Part shown: piece after piece, positions 42,306 to 51,699 of the stretch
How the letters are laid out: the number at the start of each line of letters is the position of its first letter
Numbering within the stretch: position 1 is the stretch's first letter
NCBI GenBank assembly: GCA_002049455.2
Contig: KV919052.1
Span: forward strand, 35,842 to 99,841
Source of the DNA: Porphyra umbilicalis
Taxonomy: Eukaryota; Rhodophyta; Bangiophyceae; Bangiales; Bangiaceae
Direction of reading: 5' to 3'
Length of the DNA: 64,000 bases
Made by a program: the position numbers and the translations under genes
The notes under the pieces: generated by a model
Seen by the model: only the letters and a program-made list of their open reading frames with translations
What the model was told of the DNA's origin: nothing
The model's database searches: none

Positions 42306-44720
42306 TTGAGCGAGGCCTGCGGGCCACGCGTGCCACGCTCGGCGTGGCCTGCAGGGCCCCTGAACGTGACAGGCAAGAAAGGCGGCCGCCCGATTCCCCC
42401 CGAGCGAGGGGGCAATCGAGGGCGGCCGCCTGTTTTTGATGCGTACGGTGGGGTTGTGCCACCTGCAAGACCGTCGAGAACGGCCGCGGTGAAGCCCTGC
42501 GGGCCCCTCTGTCATCGTCTACGCAGTGGCAGGGTGGGGGCGCCGCGCATCGTCTCGAACGGTCGCTTGCGTTGGGGGCAGACTCTGTTTGTGGACCATT
42601 TGTGGGCGGGGTGGCAGCGCCGGGGGCAACCGCACCGGGGCCGTGACCCGTTCGGCGCCGAGAGAGGAGCATTGGGCATCCGCGTGCGTGCGTGCGGCCG
42701 CCATCGTCGCCAGCGGCCGCCGTTGCAGCGCGAGAGAGCAGACGTCGAGCGCGCGTGCTTTGTAGCGGCCGCCGTTGTCGTTGGCGGCCGCGTTGCATCA
42801 CCAGAGGGAGGACGTGCGTGTCCGCGCGCTTTTTCGCGGCCGCCGTTGTCGTTGGCGGCCGCGGCGGCACCGTGTGCGCGTGCGCGCTGCTCATGGCGGC
42901 CGTCCTCCTCTGTGCCCGCCGCTGGTCCCGACTGTTTTTGGACGAGGGTGCGGCGGAAGGCGGGCTGCCTCACCTTTTTGGCGGCCGCTCTGTGCAGAAG
43001 CGGCCGCCTTTCGCTCCCTGCCCACGAGGCGTCGGACTGTGCGAGGACCGGCCGTTGCGGCAGCATGGTTCTTCCCGCGCCGCGTCCGATCTCAAAAACG
43101 GAGCGCCGGCGCGGTCTGCGGCAGTTCTGCCTCATGTGCCGACGCACGCTGGGCGTCGGTGACGATCATCCCCTGTGCGCGCCATACTGCCCGTGTCCGT
43201 GGGCGGCGCGCACTCGGCCCATATCAGAGGCTCCACCACGAGCATCTGGGGCCGAGGCGCCACCACCTCAAGCTGTACACCCTCCTTGCCTCGTTCCACT
43301 GCCGTCAGGACCGCCGAGCCCGCATCGTCAAGACCCGCGTCCGTCCGCGTGGCGGCCGCCGCCGACGCGGCCGCCCAGCCCATTCCGTCAAGGCCTGCGT
43401 CCCCCCGATTGGCGGCCGCCGCCGCAGCGGCCGCCGAGCCCCACTCGCGCATGCCAGCCGTCGCGAGGCTGGCAGCCATCGGCGAGCCCACCTCGAGTAA
43501 GCGCGCCCCGTGACCAATTCCGGCCGTCATCATCGGGTCTGGGGAGCCCCCCTTGTCAAGGCGCATCTGGGTCCGCCTGGCGGCCGCCCCCGGCGCGGCC
43601 GCCAAGCCCACTTGGTCAAGGTCCACCCTCTGCAACCCGGCGGCCGTCGCCCCAGCGGCCGCCGAGTCCCCCAAGCCCGCCGCGTCAAGGACCACCTGCG
43701 CCGACGTGGCCACCTGTCGGAACATCCAGTCCGCCAAGTCTCTCGGAGCGAGCGCGGCCACCAACTCCACCGGTGGGCGCGGGGGAAGTGCGGGAGCTGC
43801 AGGAGCTTGCCCGCAGAGCGCACAACGGGGACCGGACTGCGCAATGGCTGCTGCGGGAGGGCAGTCCGGACTGCCTGCAGGAGAGCAATTGGTGGGAGGC
43901 GCGGCGGCACGGGCGGCAGCAGATGAGACAGGGTCACCTGCCGCCTCCTCGTCCGCGGCCGGCGGGGCCGCCGATCGGGCGGCCCCCGACGCCGCCGCCA
44001 CGGCCGCAGACCGACGCGCTGACGGAGATTTCGAGGCCCCTCCAAGCTGCAGCGTCGCAGGCCGCGGATACAACCTCGTCGCGGGGGGGTCATCGAGGCT
44101 TGGGCGAGGCCGCGTACGTGGACATGCACTCGGCGGACCAATTGGCGCCGGCGGACGCGGTGAACGCGGCGTCGGAGACGCTACCGTCGACGCCGATGCC
44201 GGGTTTGCAGTCCGCGGCCGCGGGGCGGGCAGGCGCGGGGCACTCGGAGGGCGCTGCCCTCCCGGCGGCCGCGGTGCAGGGGTTGCAGAGGTGCGCGGGG
44301 CTGAACAGGCTGTCCCTGCAGCCACCGCCGGTCTCCCGGCCTCTGACGCTACACGTGGCGATGGCGGCGACGCAGAGTCCCGCGGCGTCCCGTTGCCGAG
44401 CCGATCAGGTCACAAAGCGGCCGCCTCAGCGGCCGCTCACGGGAGTGGATCTGGCAACACAGCCGGAGCCGCGGCCGCCGACGGCGGCCGCGGCGGCGGA
44501 AGCGGAGTCGGCGATGGAGGGAGTGCACCCACCGCCGGCCCAGGCGGGGACGGACATGGAGGGGGTGCAGCGGCCGCCGGTGGAGGCGGGGACGGTGGCG
44601 GTCCCCCTTCATCCTCAGCGGCCGCTGCCACAGCCGACGCCGTCGCCGCTGGCGACAACGAGTCCCTCACCGCCAGGGGCAGAGGACGCGGCCGAGGATG
44701 GACCGAGGCAGAGCGAGTAG
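42306..44720 (+). CDS. Long Pro/Arg-rich reading frame with a Cys/His cluster, unknown
   Basis: An 804-codon frame ends at TAG 44718-44720. A Cys/His cluster (FCLMCRRTLGVGDDHPLC, then YC; about 43,118-43,190) has C-x2-C...D-x-H-x2-C spacing. Roughly 57-nt repeats giving RPPSP and WRPPP motifs follow. A well-mixed segment (VRELQELARRAHNGDRTAQW) lies near 43,790-43,850. It overlaps the Myb-like gene in another frame, and the minus strand is open for 397 codons across 43,132-44,325. GC-rich repeats keep all frames open, so this may be a genuine N-terminal protein or exon, or partly a shadow. Confidence 0.28.
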   Translation: MSEACGPRVPRSAWPAGPLNVTGKKGGRPIPPERGGNRGRPPVFDAYGGVVPPARPSRTAAVKPCGPLCHRLRSGRVGAPRIVSNGRLRWGQTLFVDHLWAGWQRRGQPHRGRDPFGAERGALGIRVRACGRHRRQRPPLQRERADVERACFVAAAVVVGGRVASPEGGRACPRAFSRPPLSLAAAAAPCARARCSWRPSSSVPAAGPDCFWTRVRRKAGCLTFLAAALCRSGRLSLPAHEASDCARTGRCGSMVLPAPRPISKTERRRGLRQFCLMCRRTLGVGDDHPLCAPYCPCPWAARTRPISEAPPRASGAEAPPPQAVHPPCLVPLPSGPPSPHRQDPRPSAWRPPPTRPPSPFRQGLRPPDWRPPPQRPPSPTRACQPSRGWQPSASPPRVSAPRDQFRPSSSGLGSPPCQGASGSAWRPPPARPPSPLGQGPPSATRRPSPQRPPSPPSPPRQGPPAPTWPPVGTSSPPSLSERARPPTPPVGAGEVRELQELARRAHNGDRTAQWLLREGSPDCLQESNWWEARRHGRQQMRQGHLPPPRPRPAGPPIGRPPTPPPRPQTDALTEISRPLQAAASQAADTTSSRGGHRGLGEAAYVDMHSADQLAPADAVNAASETLPSTPMPGLQSAAAGRAGAGHSEGAALPAAAVQGLQRCAGLNRLSLQPPPVSRPLTLHVAMAATQSPAASRCRADQVTKRPPQRPLTGVDLATQPEPRPPTAAAAAEAESAMEGVHPPPAQAGTDMEGVQRPPVEAGTVAVPLHPQRPLPQPTPSPLATTSPSPPGAEDAAEDGPRQSE

Positions 44721-45448
44721 CTCTCTGCCAGGCCTGGTTGGCGGTGGCTCAAGACCCGGTGGTCGGTACCGACCAGAGCCGAGCAACCTTTGCCGCTGCA
44801 ATCGTCAACGGGTACAAGTCCCATTTCCCGATTGGCCCTGGACGAAGGGCGCGCACGGACACTACCATCGACCGCGAACTGCGCTATTCAGTTTTCAAGA
44901 ACGTTCAACGCTTTTCATCCTCTATGGTGGCCGTCGGGCGTCGCCAGATGACAGGCAATTTGACGGACGAGGACCTGATACGCATGGCCACCGCGCACTT
45001 TGACGCCGAGAACCTGTATGAGGCCGTCCAAGCGGACGACAACGACGGGGACGCGCCGGTCTTGGTGGTGAAGAAGGGCGGCACGAGAGGAGCCGATTGG
45101 GTCAAGTGTTGGACGGTCATGCGCAAGTTGGACAAGTTCAGCGGCGCGTCGGGGGCGGCCGCCACGGCGGCCGCCGCTCGCGGCCGCCGTCCTGTGCCAG
45201 ACGGGGGCGTCGAGGACATTTCGGACGACGACTCGAGCATCACGGTCGGTAGGCGGCGCGGCCTCTTCCATGAGCGGCCTATCGGTACGAAGGCCGCCAA
45301 AGCGGCGGCCTCGACTGACATTGCTATCCAGAGGGAGGCCGCCACGACGGCGGCCGCCCTCAAGTCCTTATCTGAGACGGCCATCGAGCGCGCCGACATT
45401 GACTTTTGGAAGGCCAAGGACTTGCGTGAGACGGGTGAGGCGGAGTAG
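43844..45448 (+). CDS. Harbinger-associated Myb/SANT-like protein
   Basis: The first in-frame ATG is at 43844; the frame runs to TAG 45446-45448. The first 300 or so residues are Ala/Gly-rich low complexity. An RGRGRGRG basic patch precedes the Myb/SANT-like domain (GWTEAERVALCQAWLAVAQD, then DQSRATFAAAIVNGY, about 44,680-44,820) with tryptophans in the expected places. A second conserved part follows (DRELRYSVFKNVQRFSS, DWVKCWTVMRKLDKF), then a DDDSS acidic stretch and a region resembling the coiled coil that ends such proteins. PIF/Harbinger elements use this protein with the transposase for nuclear import and end recognition. The true start could be further downstream or reached by splicing. 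Confidence 0.62.
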   Translation: MAAAGGQSGLPAGEQLVGGAAARAAADETGSPAASSSAAGGAADRAAPDAAATAADRRADGDFEAPPSCSVAGRGYNLVAGGSSRLGRGRVRGHALGGPIGAGGRGERGVGDATVDADAGFAVRGRGAGRRGALGGRCPPGGRGAGVAEVRGAEQAVPAATAGLPASDATRGDGGDAESRGVPLPSRSGHKAAASAAAHGSGSGNTAGAAAADGGRGGGSGVGDGGSAPTAGPGGDGHGGGAAAAGGGGDGGGPPSSSAAAATADAVAAGDNESLTARGRGRGRGWTEAERVALCQAWLAVAQDPVVGTDQSRATFAAAIVNGYKSHFPIGPGRRARTDTTIDRELRYSVFKNVQRFSSSMVAVGRRQMTGNLTDEDLIRMATAHFDAENLYEAVQADDNDGDAPVLVVKKGGTRGADWVKCWTVMRKLDKFSGASGAAATAAAARGRRPVPDGGVEDISDDDSSITVGRRRGLFHERPIGTKAAKAAASTDIAIQREAATTAAALKSLSETAIERADIDFWKAKDLRETGEAE

Positions 45449-46150
45449 TGGCGCAAGAACCAGATGGAGCGGCGGCTTCTGCTCTCCAACGCCAGACTGC
45501 GCCAGGCCAAGGCTGCGGAGGCACGGGTCGCTTCGCGCTCGACAACAACTGCGCCGTCTATGTCGGGCACCTCTGCGGCCGCTACCGCGGCCTCTGAGGC
45601 GGCGGCGGGTGCGGCCGCAGGTAGGGCAGCAAGTGCGGCCGCATCGCCAGCATCTGCAGTTTCTCCAAGTGGTGGTGCGGCCGCGTCTCCCGGGTCTGGT
45701 GGAGCGCCCGGTACTCCTGGCGGCGTGGCTGTGAACGGCGGCGAAGCGGCCGCGTTGGCGCCGGCCGCTGACAACACAGTCGGGTCCCTGGCGTCTGGCG
45801 CGGCCGCGAGTGCGGCCGCATTGCCTCCGTCTTCATCTTCTCCGAGTGATGGCGTCGACGCGTCGCCGCGTACCGGCGCATCACCAGCCGCGGTCGCAAG
45901 CGCTGCCCTTGCCCGCCGCGCTGCGGCCTCGGCCGGTATCGGCTCGATCAAGCGGAGGAAGGGGCGAGGCTGGAACTCGTTGCAGACCAAGCAGGCCCGC
46001 TTCACGGCGGCCAGGAACACCGTATCGGGTCCAAGCCGTTCCATGACGCCGCGGCCGCATAATGCGGCCGCTGGCGAATCGGGCGACGACGAGGAGGACG
46101 CTGCCTGTGGTACCAGTGGCAGCGATTGCGCGGATGGTGACTTGGCTTGA
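45449..46150 (+). pseudogene. In-frame continuation of the Myb-like gene after a TAG
   Basis: The same frame stays open to 46150. It begins WRKNQMERRLLLSNARLRQAKA, which continues the helical character of the preceding residues, then becomes Ala/Ser/Gly-rich. It ends with a basic patch (SIKRRKGRGWNSLQTKQ) and an acidic tail (GDDEEDAACG). A point mutation to TAG in a longer protein explains this best; readthrough is possible. Confidence 0.45.
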
Positions 46151-46463
46151 GTTGTATCTCTGTTCATATTTGTGACGGTGGGGTCTCTGCGCGTGTGGAG
46201 TGCTCGACTACTGCATCGACTCTTGTACGACAATCATACACGGTTTTTTTTTCCCCTTCGCCGGGTTTTTTTTTCCTACGCACCGACTCTGTCCGACCCT
46301 GCGACTTCGTCCGAGAAGCGAGCACGACAAAATCCTCTTACTTGTACACCAGTCATGCTGCAGCTTGAAAGTATAAGCCACTGGCGGACATCCGCCTACG
46401 CCATACAGAGCGGCGGCCTCGTCCGTCTTCCTAGATAGACCGGAGGCTGTCCAAGCGTCTTTC

Positions 46464-49400
46464 CTATCCCGGGTCGGCGTGGTGGCGTCCGCCGACGTGC
46501 CAATGTGTGAGGAAAAAAAAAAGCCATGATGGCAAAAAAAAAACCGTTGAACGCTGCAGATACGGCTCCAGAAGGGACCCGCGATCAACAAAGATATGGG
46601 CCGCCAGGTCGTCGCGGAGACAGAAGAACTCTGCTCTATCCTTGGCGGTCTGGCGCGCCCGCAACTGGAACAGAAAAGAACCCGGCGGGGGGTCCGCGCC
46701 GCCCAAAACCACGGGAGCGTGCGGCAAAGCCGCCAAACGGGGAGCTGCGGCCGCCGCGGCGGCCGCATCAGCGGCCGGTCCTGCGGCTGTGAAGCCACCT
46801 CCCGCAACCGCACGCGGCCCGACAAGGCCGGCGGCCGCGGCGGCGGCACCCGCACCACCAGCTCCCTCCCCGACACGCACGCCCGCCGGCAAGTGGCCGC
46901 CAGCGGCGGCCGCCGAGCCATTAAAGTCGGCGGCCGCGGCGGCGGCGCCCGCACCACCAGCTCCCTCCCCGACACGCACGCCCGCCGGCAAGTGGCCGCC
47001 AGCGGCGGCCGCCGAGCCACCAAAGCCGGCGGCCGCGGCGGCGGCGCCCGCACGACCAGCGCCGTCTCCTCCACGCACGCCCGCTGGCGAGTCGCCGCCG
47101 GCGGCGGCCGCCGAGCCACCAAAGTCGGCGGCCGCGGCGGCGGCGCCTGCACCACCAGCTCCGTCACCTCCGCGCACGCCCGCTGGCGAGTCGCCGCCGG
47201 CGGCGGCCGCCGAGCCACCAAATTTGGCGGCCGCGGCGGTGGCGCCCACACCACCAGCTGCATCCCCTCGACGCACGGCCGCTGGCGCGTCGCCGCCGGC
47301 GGCGGCCGCCGAGCCACCAAAGTTGGCGGCCGCGGCGGCAGCGCCCGCACCACGAGCTGCATCATCTGAACGCACGCCCGCTGGCGAGTTGCCGCCAGCG
47401 GCGGCCGCCGAGCCACCAAAGTTGGCGGCCGCGGCGGCGGCGCCCGCACCATCAACACATCCGCCGTCCCCCCCGCATGATGGCGAGTAGGCTGCGGCGG
47501 CGGCCGCCGAGCCACCAAAGGCGGCGGCCGCGGCAGTGGCGCCCGCACCACCAGCTGTGTCTCCTCCACGCACGCCCGCTGGCGAGACGCCGCCAGCGGC
47601 GGCCGCCGAGCCACCAAAGTCGGCGGCCGCGGCGGCGCTGCCTGCTCCACCAGTTCCTTCTCCACCCCGCACGCCCGCTGGCGAGTCGCCGCCGGCGGCG
47701 GCCGCCAAGCCAGCAAAGTCGGCGGCCGCGGCGGAGGCGCCCCCACCACCTGCTCCGTCTCCCCCACGCACGCCCGCTGGCGCGACGCCGCCAGCGGCGG
47801 CCGCCGAGCCACCAAAGTCGGCGGCCGTGGCGGTGGCGCCCGCACCACCAGCTGCGTCTCCTCCACGCACGCCCGCTGGCGAGACGCCGCCAGCGGCGGC
47901 CGCCGAGCCACCAAAGGCGGCGGCCGCGGCGGTGGCGCCCGCACCTCCTTCGCCATCTTTCCCACGCACGCCCGCTGGCGAGTTGCCGCCAGCGGCGGCC
48001 GCCGATCCAACAAAGTCGGCGGCCGCGGCGGCGGCAGCCGCACCACCAGCTCCTTCTCCGCCACGCACGCCCGCTGGCGAGTCGCCGCCGGCGGCGGCCG
48101 CCGAGCCACCAAAGTTGGCGGCCGCGGCGGCGACGCCCGCTTTTCCAGCTCCTTCTCCGCCACGCACGCCCGCTGGCGAGCCACCGCCGGCGGCCGCCGC
48201 CGGGCCAACCAGACCGGCGGCCGCAGCGGTGGCGCCCGCTCCATCAGCTGCTCCGCCACCGCCGATGCCCGCTGGCGATCGATCGCCGGCGGCCGCCGCC
48301 GCGGCGCCCAGGCCGGCGGCCGCGGCAGCGGCGTCATCGGCACCAGCTCCTCCCTGCCCAACTGCGCCGGCGAAGGGGTCTCCGCCGGCGGCCGCCGCCG
48401 ATTCGACATCGCCGGCGGCCGCCATACCTGTCCCCGCATTGCCAGCCCAGCCGACGTCGCCTGCGCCAACGGCATGGCCATCATCGGCGGCGGCCGCAGG
48501 TTCCCCATCCCTTGCGGCCGCCGCCGCTGCTATACGCTCATGAGCGACATACCGGCCACGCCTCTGCTCAACGACCATGTTGTGCAGAATGGCGGCCGCC
48601 TTGCCGGCAAGCATCGTCTGCTCTACAGAGCCAAATCGGCCAGGGTGTGGAAGAATGTGGAATCTCGCGGTCATAACCCCGTAGAGCCGCTCGACATCCT
48701 TGCGCAGCGCTTCCTGGAGCCGGTTGAAACATTTTTCTGCGGGTGTGATGAGGTTGGGGTACGGAGACACAAAAAATGGATACTTGGGATAAACACCGTC
48801 AGTAAGATAATACAACAAACGACGAGAACGACCATTAACACAGAAAGAGAAAGACTTCGGCGGCCACACACCCTCCACCACATCAAAATACAACGGTGAG
48901 ATGCGTAACACGTTGAGGTCATTGAGGCTCCCCGGCGCCCCGATAAAGAAATGCCAGATGTAAAGGTCCTCATCACAAACCGTCTCCATGACAATGGAGC
49001 GCCGCTTCTTGCGGTTCTGATACTGCCCAGCAAGCCCCTTTGGGCACGCGGCCCACTCCCAGTGCGAGCAATCGAGGCTGCCGATGCATCCCGGCATGCC
49101 CCGTGCTGCGTTGCGCTCCAGCATGCGCTTGACCTCCTCGTCGTTAGGAGGCCGCAGGTAGACGGGCTCCCACTCCTCAACAATAAACTCAATCAGCTTC
49201 TTCGTGGCCACCACAATTGTAGACTTGGACAGCCGGACATACTCATCCGCACGATCATACGACTCCCCTTACGCGAGGACATGGAAGGCGGCCACCAGCT
49301 TCTGCAGAGCATAAGCTTGTGGCCGCCCCGTCGCATTGATGCTCTGCCGCCAAAATGGCCGGTCCCGGATGGCCTCATAAATGCGCATAAAAACAGACCG

Positions 49401-49718
49401 TGGCACACGGAAGCGACGCTCAAACGTCTCTTCTCCATACACAGGCGGCTGCCCATCCACACCAAAATAATCCCGCATGATGCCGCGCATACCCTGGTCG
49501 AAATCACGTGGCCGGTTGGGACGCGGCCCGGCCACAGACCCGACAAAACGCCGTCTGCGCGCTCGCTGCGCCGCATTCCTGCGATGACGGCGCATTAGGA
49601 ACAGAGATCGCGCTCCGATGACGGCCGCAAGCAGCTCGTCCGCGGAGCCCTCCGACTGCCCGCGGCCGTCATCGCTTGACGACCAAGACCCATCATCAGT
49701 GGACGCGTCCATCTCCAT
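46464..49718 (-). pseudogene. Harbinger transposase (DDE superfamily 4) with a 33-residue-repeat C-terminal tail
   Basis: ATG at 49718. Acidic N-terminus, basic RRHRRNAAQRARRRR patch, then FRVPRSVFMRIYEAI and a helix-turn-helix-like DEYVRLSKSTIVVATKK. TAA at 49271-49269 stands where Tyr is usual (LAYG in relatives) and breaks the frame. Catalytic residues are intact: Asp216 (GSLDCSH), Asp267 in SLNDLNVL, Asp307 (LTDGVYPKYPFF) and Glu343 (DVERLYG), counting from 49718. After ILHNMVVEQ a Gly/Ala/Ser repeat of 33 residues runs about 17 times, then a short tail. Harbinger transposases are normally about 350-450 residues; this frame is 1,084. It faces the Myb-like gene tail to tail. Confidence 0.82.
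46790..48440. repeat. 99-bp tandem repeat inside the transposase frame, about 17 units
   Basis: CGCCGAGCCA anchors at 46911, 47010, 47109 and 47208 are exactly 99 bp apart. The array continues with small length changes to about 48,440. Each unit contains GGCGGCCGC twice and GCACGCCCGCTGGCGAG. 99 is 33 codons, so the transposase frame is kept throughout, and other frames stay open too. Confidence 0.8.
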
Positions 49719-49719
49719 C

Positions 49720-50540
49720 CACCAGTGCAGCCGACGTCACGAGAGCTAGAGCGGCCGCAGAAGCGGCCGCAAAGGCGGCCGTCAACACGGCCGCTCACGG
49801 CCGCTGCGCCGGCGAAGGAGACGGGCAGAACGGAGAAACGGGATGGACGACGCCGACGACGGCGGTGCCGCAATCGCGCTGCCCCCGACGACGACGGTGT
49901 GTTCGACGTGCCGCTGGTGGCGGCCGCACCGCGCCGATCTGTTTCTCCGCGCCCCCCCCCCACAGAAAGCGCGATTGGCAGGTCCCGGGCGGCCGCGTGA
50001 CCAATAATGTGGGCTTCGCGGCGCTGCCTGAAAACCCCTATGCACGGCCCATTACCGCAGGTGCGGCTGCGGGCGGACAGGCACATGCCGGCCACACAAT
50101 GTTGCGCTGCGCGGAACCCCCCCCCGATTGGCTCCCAGCACAGGTTGGTGGCACCAGCAGCGCGTCAACTGGGGGCCACCCCGCCAAAGAATCTCGCTGG
50201 ACGACCGCATTGGGGCCGCGCGCCAACCCATGCGACAGTGCCTCTAGGCGGCCCCCCCCCCCTAATCAAACCGTTCAGCCGTGGGGGGGCCGACTCAGAA
50301 TCGCGCGTGGCGGCGGATGTCCACCAGGAAAAAGCGGTGTCCCGCCGGCCCCCCCCCCCACAGGGCCCGGCAATGAGCGCCGCCTGCGCCTCGAATGGAA
50401 TCTGCGGCCACTCGCGACCGCATGCTCATGAATATCAGATCTCGAGACGCCTGTGTGATCGTCAACGCAACGTGTGTTTGTCTGCGATCGTCCCGATTTG
50501 GGTGTTTGACCCCCGTTTAGACACAATTGTAGACAGATTC
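49720..50540. other. Non-coding region upstream of the transposase gene
   Basis: Contains GGCCGC clusters near 49,750-49,800 and C-runs near 49,950, 50,120, 50,260 and 50,350. No gene supported; it would hold the transposase promoter (minus). Confidence 0.4.
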
Positions 50541-50698
50541 GGTTCGCAAAACGTTCGGAAATGCACGAACGTCTGCCCAAACGCCAGTGGTATGGTCGGC
50601 CGATGGAAAAATGCGAACCTCCTGCGAACCAGCGCCATATTATCCGGTTGGACTTATATCTGGCCCACCAGTAGCTCGGTTCGCAGATCTGGTTCGCG
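50541..50698. promoter_or_regulatory. Right subterminal TGCGAACC sites
   Basis: TGCGAACC at 50612-50619 and 50623-50630; its complement GGTTCGCA at 50541-50548 and 50679-50686; GGTTCGCG at 50691. Mirrors the left subterminal cluster. Confidence 0.42.
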
Positions 50699-50785
50699 AC
50701 GTTGGTGGGATGACCGGTTTTCCCATACCTCTGCCCATAACTGGCAAATATGCCACGTTTAACGAACAATACGCAAAAGCGGTTA

Positions 50786-50810
50786 GCAACCGACGTTGTT
50801 GGGTGTGCTC
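50786..50810 (-). repeat. Right terminal inverted repeat of the Harbinger element
   Basis: Reverse complement identical over 25 bp to 41394-41418. Followed by TTA at 50811-50813. Confidence 0.88.
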
Positions 50811-50813
50811 TTA

Positions 50814-51690
50814 CGTGACGTTGGCATCCTACGACCGTCCTGAAGTGGCTTTTCAGCCTCAATTGAGTGTATGGGATGTATAAAAGCCAACGCACACAGT
50901 AAGTTGGCCAGCAGACAGACAGAGCACCGTTGCGAGGTGGCGGCATATCTGGCCGCTGTGAACTTGGAGGGGCTAGAAAAGTAGGAAGGAGGCCATTGTT
51001 CACTTAGCCACCTGCATTTCCGCTCCCTGGACCCTTCAATGCACCAGGAAGGATTCTCTCTGAAAAAGTGTTGTTTTGGTCGACTTCGCCCCCGACGTGC
51101 CGCATGCTTCTCATTCTTGGACCAAATGGAAGCGGGTAACGCGGAGGTAGCCAGACCGTACAGTCTCCATATAAAAAGTGAACAAAATGGGCAATGGGTG
51201 CTGTAGGAGGAACGCAGCGTTTCTTTTTTTGCAAGAACAGATACAGAACTGTTATAGGCAGCAAGAAAAGCGCAGGGTGGCAACCCATTGGATTGAACAG
51301 TGTCAGAGAAAATGCATGATCCACTGGAATGGACAGTGTCAGTCTCGATCTGCCGAGCACACTGGATTTGAAGCACTGTGGAAGGGGGTCCATTCACACT
51401 GCTTGGTGAAGCCGTCTGCAGTCTCCTCTGCCTCCGTGCCCCCCTCAGCTGGTTGCCAGGACGGCTACGACTGCAGTCGTCAGTGCCTTTCTGTCGTATA
51501 CACTGTGTCTGACACACTGTAAGAAGTGTTCATCTCCCGCCTTCCCCCATTTCTCGTCCCTTTCATCCAGTACCGATGCTACCTCGCTCACCACCACGCT
51601 CATTCTCACGTCCGACTCCCACCGCCCCCTAGCCGCTGCTTCCCCACACTGCATCTGCATCCCCAATCCCTGCTGCCTCTCCCCACCCTT
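50814..51690. other. No supported gene
   Basis: Mixed composition with short open frames on both strands; C/T-rich toward the right. GAACAGTGTCAGAGAAAATG and GGACAGTGTCAGTCTCGATC near 51,295-51,350 form a weak local repeat. Confidence 0.4.
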
Positions 51691-51699
51691 GTTGCCTCC

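Larger units (their letters stand above)
41394..50810. mobile_element. Complete PIF/Harbinger DNA transposon, 9,417 bp
   Basis: Terminal inverted repeats of 25 bp are identical at both ends (beginning GAGCACACCCAACAACG) and are flanked by TTA on each side (41391-41393 and 50811-50813), matching the TWA target duplication of PIF/Harbinger elements. It encodes both expected proteins: a Myb/SANT-like protein (plus) and a DDE transposase (minus), arranged tail to tail. Most known Harbinger elements are far shorter; the extra length comes from repeat-rich coding regions saturated with GGCCGCC. Each gene has one nonsense codon, so the copy is probably recently inactivated. Confidence 0.88.

Noticed and set aside
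46507-48676. Plus-strand frames over the 99-bp array
   Set aside because: They mirror the in-phase repeat; only the minus frame connects to a recognisable catalytic domain.
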